Shown one piece after another: positions 6,800 to 7,060 of a stretch of DNA of 7,060 nt (positions within the stretch are counted from its first letter, which is position 1; each line of letters opens with the position of its first letter). The stretch lies in assembly GCA_937927265.1 (NCBI GenBank), contig CALBCO010000074.1, forward strand, positions 1 through 7,060. Direction: 5' to 3'. The notes beneath the pieces were generated by a model. It was not told the DNA's origin. It saw only the letters and a program-made list of their open reading frames with translations, and ran no database searches. A program made the position numbers and the translations under genes. The DNA is from an uncultured Verrucomicrobiae bacterium (GTDB lineage: Bacteria > Verrucomicrobiota > Verrucomicrobiia > Palsa-1439).

Positions 6800-6844
6800 C
6801 CTGCTGGCCACGACTGGGCTCGCTGGGGCAAAATTTCCAGCAGG
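6800..6844. repeat. 8-base inverted repeat with 29-base loop inside the non-coding core
   Basis: CCTGCTGG (6800-6807) and CCAGCAGG (6837-6844) are exact reverse complements. No run of T follows on either strand close to the stem, so it does not look like an intrinsic terminator. It lies centrally between the two octamer arrays and would be the inner stem of a larger cruciform or RNA structure. Confidence 0.45.
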
Positions 6845-6890
6845 TGCAGATTACAACAACAAGGTCGCTTTTAAAACCCAATCGGTAGCG

Positions 6891-6919
6891 TACTTGTCCA
6901 CTTAAACACTTATGCACTT
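6891..6919 (-). repeat. Degenerate 8-base tandem repeat array in opposite orientation (right array)
   Basis: On the plus strand CACTT-type pentamers begin at 6891 (TACTT), 6899, 6907 and 6915, exactly eight bases apart, which is AAGTGNNN on the minus strand. The array faces the left array and stops at 6920, where the insertion sequence begins. Confidence 0.8.
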
Positions 6920-6920
6920 A

Positions 6921-7060
6921 GAGCCTATCCCGAAACCTCCGCACAGCGGTATGTGATGATGCCGCAACAGAAGTGAAGCAGCGCCAAGTAGTTGTCCGCC
7001 TTCTTCTCCCATCGAATCAGAATGCGACGAAACCGATTCATCCACGAGTGCGTTCGCTCC
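6921..7060 (-). mobile_element. IS5-family insertion sequence, one end only (runs off the window)
   Basis: The visible end begins GAGCCTATCCCGAAAC at 6921, a terminus of the style found in IS5-family elements of the IS427/IS1031 type. The transposase stop codon lies inside it. The flanking bases and the first IS base read CTTAG, which fits the CTNAG/TNA target preference known for that group, with TTA (6918-6920) the probable duplicated target. The other end and the other target copy are outside the window, so the exact boundary is inferred. Confidence 0.75.
6925..7060 (-). CDS. IS5-family transposase, C-terminal 44 codons
   Basis: Reading the minus strand from the window edge to the TAG at 6927-6925, the frame encodes ERTHSWMNRFRRILIRWEKK, then a segment DNYLALLHFCCGIITYRCAEVSG. 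This is the conserved C-terminal block of IS5-family (IS427-type) DDE transposases. The Glu at 7057-7059 in ERTHSW is probably the third residue of the catalytic DDE triad, by comparison with the family. The N-terminal part, including the two Asp, is beyond the window. No stop or frameshift is seen in the visible part, so this end appears intact. Confidence 0.85.
   Translation of the reverse strand, partial: ERTHSWMNRFRRILIRWEKKADNYLALLHFCCGIITYRCAEVSG

Larger units (their letters stand above)
6726..6921. other. Non-coding stretch framed by opposed octamer-repeat arrays (palindromic element candidate)
   Basis: The gap after the AsmA-like gene holds no convincing gene. Its outer edges are an imperfect inverted repeat: the left end starts CTAAGTGC (6726-6733) and the right end is its exact complement GCACTTAG (6914-6921); over 30 bases about 22 positions match. 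The inverted relation comes from octamer arrays described separately. The roughly 110-base core (6781-6890) contains an 8-base hairpin. The layout resembles a small non-autonomous or REP-like palindromic element, but the last base of the right edge is shared with the insertion sequence that starts at 6921, so the true right border may lie beyond that insertion. Confidence 0.4.

Noticed and set aside
6800..6844. Intrinsic terminator for the AsmA-like gene
   Set aside because: The stem has a 29-base loop and no T run after it, so it does not have terminator form.
6774..6917. Small GTG-started frame of 47 residues on the minus strand across the octamer arrays and core
   Set aside because: Its ends are made by the repeats themselves, there is no ribosome binding site, and the composition (Cys/Trp-rich core) looks accidental. 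If the core proves to be repeated in the genome this could be revisited.
6728..6919. CRISPR array
   Set aside because: Conserved units are only five bases with a three-base variable part, there are no spacers of CRISPR length, and the two arrays are in opposite orientation.

Overview
The window is about 7 kb of GC-rich DNA from a Gram-negative (diderm) bacterium. This is shown by a porin with a signal peptide and a terminal-Phe beta-barrel ending, and by an AsmA-like envelope protein. The gene mix (a cofactor-less hydrogenase-like complex, a DcaP-like porin, AADKK-free ordinary lipid kinase, degenerate octamer repeats) would suit a member of the Verrucomicrobiota/PVC group. That placement is an impression from gene content and not a demonstrated assignment.

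Region 1 (1-2949, plus strand) is a tightly packed gene run. It starts with the 3' part of a ClC-type chloride channel/transporter carrying two CBS domains. Nine bases later comes a hydrogenase-4/complex I-like large subunit (HyfG/HycE-like, NuoC and NuoD parts fused), and two bases after that a small subunit with a ferredoxin-type domain fused to a NuoB/HyfI-type domain. The large subunit lacks both CxxC pairs that hold the NiFe centre, while the small-subunit iron-sulfur ligands are all present. This is the pattern of energy-converting hydrogenase-related (Ehr) complexes: an iron-sulfur electron wire on a complex I-like scaffold without a hydrogen-activating site. Membrane ion-pumping subunits are not in the window; if present they probably lie upstream of the ClC gene. 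The ClC gene in the same apparent operon is the most intriguing feature.

Region 2 (2960-5327, minus strand) holds a DcaP-like outer-membrane porin with an N-terminal coiled coil, preceded on the same strand by a diacylglycerol/lipid kinase. The porin converges on the small-subunit gene with only ten bases between the two stop codons and has its own plausible promoter and a strong ribosome binding site.

Region 3 (5328-6718) is a short divergent promoter region with a perfect 8-base dyad, then an AsmA-family protein on the plus strand. The lipid kinase and the AsmA protein point outward from one another and both concern membrane lipids or envelope.

Region 4 (6719-7060) is non-coding, followed by a mobile element. 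Two arrays of a degenerate 8-base repeat (AAGTGNNN) face each other in opposite orientation around a roughly 110-base core that contains an 8-base hairpin. Directly after the right array begins an IS5-family insertion sequence: its terminal inverted repeat and the last 44 codons of its transposase (minus strand) are visible and the rest runs out of the window.
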